From Mesostigma viride (taxonomy: Eukaryota > Streptophyta > Mesostigmatophyceae > Mesostigmatales > Mesostigmataceae), in contig RPFO01000418.1 of NCBI GenBank assembly GCA_009746045.1, forward strand, positions 332,501-396,500: a stretch of 64,000 bases of DNA, read 5' to 3'. The notes under the pieces are model-generated. The model saw nothing but the letters and a program-made list of their open reading frames with translations. It was not told the DNA's origin and did no database searches. Position numbers and translations under genes: made by a program. Below, piece after piece: positions 61,601 to 64,000 of the stretch (position 1 is its first letter; every line of letters begins with the position of its first letter).

Positions 61601-63854
61601 AGCAAGGTACCCAATACGAATGAAGGATATGAGAACCTACCGGGCATCCACCCAGTCTGTCACCCACCTTCAGACATGCGTGCGCCCCAATGTGTGTTCA
61701 CCCAAAGTCCATGGGGTTTCTCTGCTCTGCAACCTCGCTGCCGATCCTGCTTCATGCTCTCAAAGGCAGCATCGCTTTCTCCTTTTTTGGCCGTCTATTA
61801 AACCTGCTCACGTCCCCTCCCCCCCCCTGTTGCCTCCCCTCCCCTCTTCCCCCGCTCGCTGCCTCGCCTCGCCTCTACTTGCCGTCCTCCCCCCCTGGCC
61901 CAGACGGAGTTCCACTTCATCTCGGATGGCTGGCTGATGCACAAGGGTACGGACGAGGCCAAGCGCCAGCTGGAGCTGGACCGGCAGGAGGAGATCAGCG
62001 CGCGCGAGTACGAGCAGGTGCTGCTGTCGCCCATGTCGGAGCGTCCAGATGACGAGGACGACTCGCGCCAGCTGCGCAATCAGTTCAACTTCTCTGAGCG
62101 CGCCGCGCAGACGCAGAACAACCCGCGCAGGGTGAGCAAGGGGATGCACCGAGCAGCGTGGCAAGGTGGAGGGGGAGGGGAGCACTGTAACAAAGCATGT
62201 GGCAAGGTGGAGTGGTTTGATGCATCGGGCAGACATGGCCGGGCACAAAATTTGTTAGGCAAATTCAGGGGCCAGAATCGTCGAATAATGCGGACATCGC
62301 GCTTAGACAAAGGCACCGCCTAAGCAGAGTGGAAAAGAAAGTGGTCAGGGCACAGTGGGCACATTCGTGGTCAGGCACAGTGGTCGGGCATAAGAGTGGT
62401 CAGGTCACAGGGGGCATGAGTAGTTGGACAAAGCAGACAGGCCCAGTTGGACTGAGCAGGCAGTAGAGTGGCGGTACAAGGCAGGCTCATGCATGTCCCA
62501 TGTCGCCGGAGAATGCATTCACTTTTTTCAAGAATCTGGATGGTTTCATCGCCATCTATTGGGTGCTTGCTAAGATCATGATCAGGATATACATGACAAG
62601 CGACACGAACTCTTACATATGAACTCTTACGGTGTTACTTACGGTGTTACTTACGGTGTGTTTTGCTGTTGTGTTAGTGTCCATATCTGTCTATGTTCTG
62701 TGCGTGTGTGTCTGTCTGTTGTGTGTAACTCCCCCCAACTCCCTGCAACTTCATTGCCCTCCCCCTCTGCACAACCTATCCTTTTCCTTCAGCCCATTGC
62801 TGACACCCCATTGCTGTACCCGGCACCCACCATGCTCATCGCTGCCTCTCTATGCCCACAGATCTGCACACAACCCGGGCACAAACTGCCCACAAAAGTT
62901 CCCACAACCCGGGCACAAATCGCCCACAAAATAGCCCACAACCCGGTCACAAAGTTGCCCACCACCCTGTTTTCCGTGATGCTGTCTCCCCGCAGGACCG
63001 CGCCACGTCCATGGAGCCGCCACCCATGCAAGTGTACACGGGCCAGTCGACGCAGTGGGACATCTACGACGCGTACATCGAGGACCAGGAGCGGCTGGCC
63101 AAGCAGGCCGAGCGCAACAAGGTGGGCGGGATATGTGCCGACACAAACGTGGTTGGGCCATGTGCAGGAGTGACTGTGCAAGCCCTGTGAGCAAGCCCTG
63201 TGAAATAATGTCATTACTCAAAACTAGAGCGCCCCGGTGGCTTGGCGCAACCCACAGTAAGGACAGGCCCAACAAGAAGCCAGCCCGCGTGCAGCCCGCG
63301 AATTCTTGTAGTGCACCTGGGTCGGGAATATCTTTGGGACCCACCCACGATTGGCCCCTCACTCGCGTCCCCTTCTTGGATTGGGCGCGTACTTTTTAAG
63401 CAATACTCGGGGAATGGTGCCCAAGTTTCGCTTAAGTAAAGTAGATCATAATCAACATTGGTCATTGGGCAATCCCATACTACAAGTATTGTAATATACA
63501 AGTATTATATGCAAGTATTGTAATATATCACTTGTGTAATAATATGTTGGTCTCCCTTGCCTTCAGCCTTACTCAAGTGCCCACATTCGTGGCCGCATAT
63601 TCATCCCAGCTGTCGGTTCATTCTGCGTCATCATTCTGCGCTCATGCCCGCGCTCTTTATCCTATCTCTTGCCCCCCCCCCAGCCCGGCATCCCCGGCGC
63701 CAAGAGTGGTGACGGCCTGCTGAATGGCCACCTGCACGACCCGCCCAAGCCGCCGACGGAGAAGGAGAGCCTCATCCACTCGGCCAGCATGATGAAGGCG
63801 GCGAAGGTCATGGAGCGCATGGTCAATCAGAACTCGTTCGATGACATCGCGCAG
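58666..63854 (+). CDS. DNAI1: Axonemal outer-arm dynein intermediate chain 1 (ODA9/IC1, DNAI1 type), N-terminal part
   Basis: Exons 58666-58689, 59047-59178, 60168-60262, 60898-60970, 61904-62131, 62996-63121 and 63684-63854, all phase-consistent (only the third join is split, phase 2); 283 residues visible and the gene continues off the right end. The N-terminus is Lys-rich (MKSSTKKT, then AAPPVKVTKKKG). Diagnostic IC1 segments follow in order: PPEQLKLSKEEL, KMLTANNP, APTNIARYSYKEKTFKFEPM, DGWLMHKGTDEAKRQLE, RQLRNQFNFSERAAQT, QWDIYDAYIEDQERL and MERMVNQNSFDDIAQ. These correspond to the region before the WD40 propeller in Chlamydomonas IC1 and human DNAI1. The protein helps dock the outer dynein arm and binds the other intermediate chain, so the organism very probably builds motile flagella. 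The WD40 repeats should lie to the right of the window. The symbol is the animal name; the Chlamydomonas equivalent is ODA9. Confidence 0.92.
58690..59046 (+). other. Dynein gene intron 1
   Basis: 357 bases after an eight-codon first exon. GTACGT donor, TATCAG acceptor, no other content. Confidence 0.7.
59179..60167 (+). other. Dynein gene intron 2
   Basis: 989 bases. The 3' third is almost entirely the CCCCTCC tract described separately. The acceptor is CTCCCAG at 60161-60167. Confidence 0.75.
59667..60025 (+). repeat. 360-bp pure C/T tract (CCCCTCC / CCCTCC)
   Basis: Apart from a single A at 59996 and a G at 60025, the plus strand is only C and T, in five- to six-base units. Frames reading Pro/Ser on the plus strand and Gly/Glu/Arg on the minus strand are artefacts. 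Confidence 0.96.
60263..60897 (+). other. Dynein gene intron 3
   Basis: 635 bases, GTACGT donor and CCGCAG acceptor. No repeat or other feature is seen. Confidence 0.7.
60971..61903 (+). other. Dynein gene intron 4, with copies of the exon 4 donor
   Basis: Two diverged copies of the exon 4 end and donor follow the genuine one: 61046-61070 (GAGCCCATGGTGGACCAG|GT intact) and 61134-61160 (degenerate). They sit in about 90-bp units that also contain ATAGACCCCCGC. A GT/ATGT microsatellite lies at 61501-61542. Confidence 0.82.
62132..62995 (+). other. Dynein gene intron 5
   Basis: 864 bases with short internal duplications: GTGGTCAGGCACAGTGG-type units at 62340-62430, GGTGTTACTTAC three times at 62630-62660, and an ACAACCCGGGCACAAA unit at 62870-62960. 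Confidence 0.7.
63122..63683 (+). other. Dynein gene intron 6
   Basis: 562 bases, GTGGGC donor, poly-C tract and CAG acceptor. A CAAGTATTGTAATATA unit is repeated near 63480-63530. Confidence 0.7.
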
Positions 63855-63867
63855 GTTGGGGCTACTT

Positions 63868-64000
63868 TCCTCCTCTTCCTCTTCCTCTTCCTCTTCCTCT
63901 TCCTCTTCCTCTTCCTCTTCCTCTTCCTCTTCCTCTTCCTCTTCCTCTTCCTCTTCCTCTTCCTCTTCCTCTTCCTCTTCCTCTTCCTCTTCCTCTTCCT
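63868..64000 (+). repeat. TTCCTC microsatellite at window end
   Basis: More than 20 units of CTTCCT, starting 14 bases after the exon 7 donor and running off the window. Confidence 0.97.

Overview
The window is nuclear DNA from a eukaryote, most likely a flagellated green alga (chlorophyte). Evidence for this: GC-rich exons joined by GT-AG introns with GTGCGT/GTGAGT/GTACGT donors; TTTAGGG-type telomeric motifs; many micro- and minisatellites; retrotransposon and hAT remnants; and, at the right edge, an outer-arm axonemal dynein intermediate chain that reads like Chlamydomonas IC1/ODA9 (human DNAI1). The species cannot be named from the sequence.

Layout. (1) 1-18,756, minus strand: a large gene of at least 15 exons encoding an Ala/Leu-rich, probably helical-repeat (ARM-like) protein of more than 1,980 residues; its 3' end lies left of the window. 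Its introns are filled with minisatellites and with serial copies of its own splice junctions. (2) 20,225-21,940, plus: a small three-exon gene for a 156-residue acidic protein, head to head with gene 1. (3) 22.7-42.2 kb: a repeat-rich block. It holds 5'-truncated non-LTR retrotransposons with AATT-rich tails, a 1.33-kb hAT-like element with a BED-finger pseudogene, an RTE-like retrotransposon nested in another element with a clear target-site duplication, inverted repeats, 8-bp minisatellites, a 184-bp satellite array, and long GCGT and GTGG tracts. One candidate two-exon gene (29,923-30,503) sits in it. (4) 42,781-57,021, minus: one uninterrupted 4,746-codon frame for a giant coiled-coil protein. 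(5) 58,666 to beyond the right end, plus: the dynein intermediate chain gene, seven exons visible, divergent from the coiled-coil gene across about 1.6 kb.

The most unusual signal is a recurring architecture rather than a gene family. In gene 1, the small acidic gene, the 30-kb candidate gene and the dynein gene, introns contain tandem copies of the adjoining exon-intron junction, often with the GT or AG still intact. These look like stages of intron growth (or decoy/alternative splice-site creation) by junction-spanning tandem duplication. The splice models come from reading frame, phase and consensus only; no transcript data were available.
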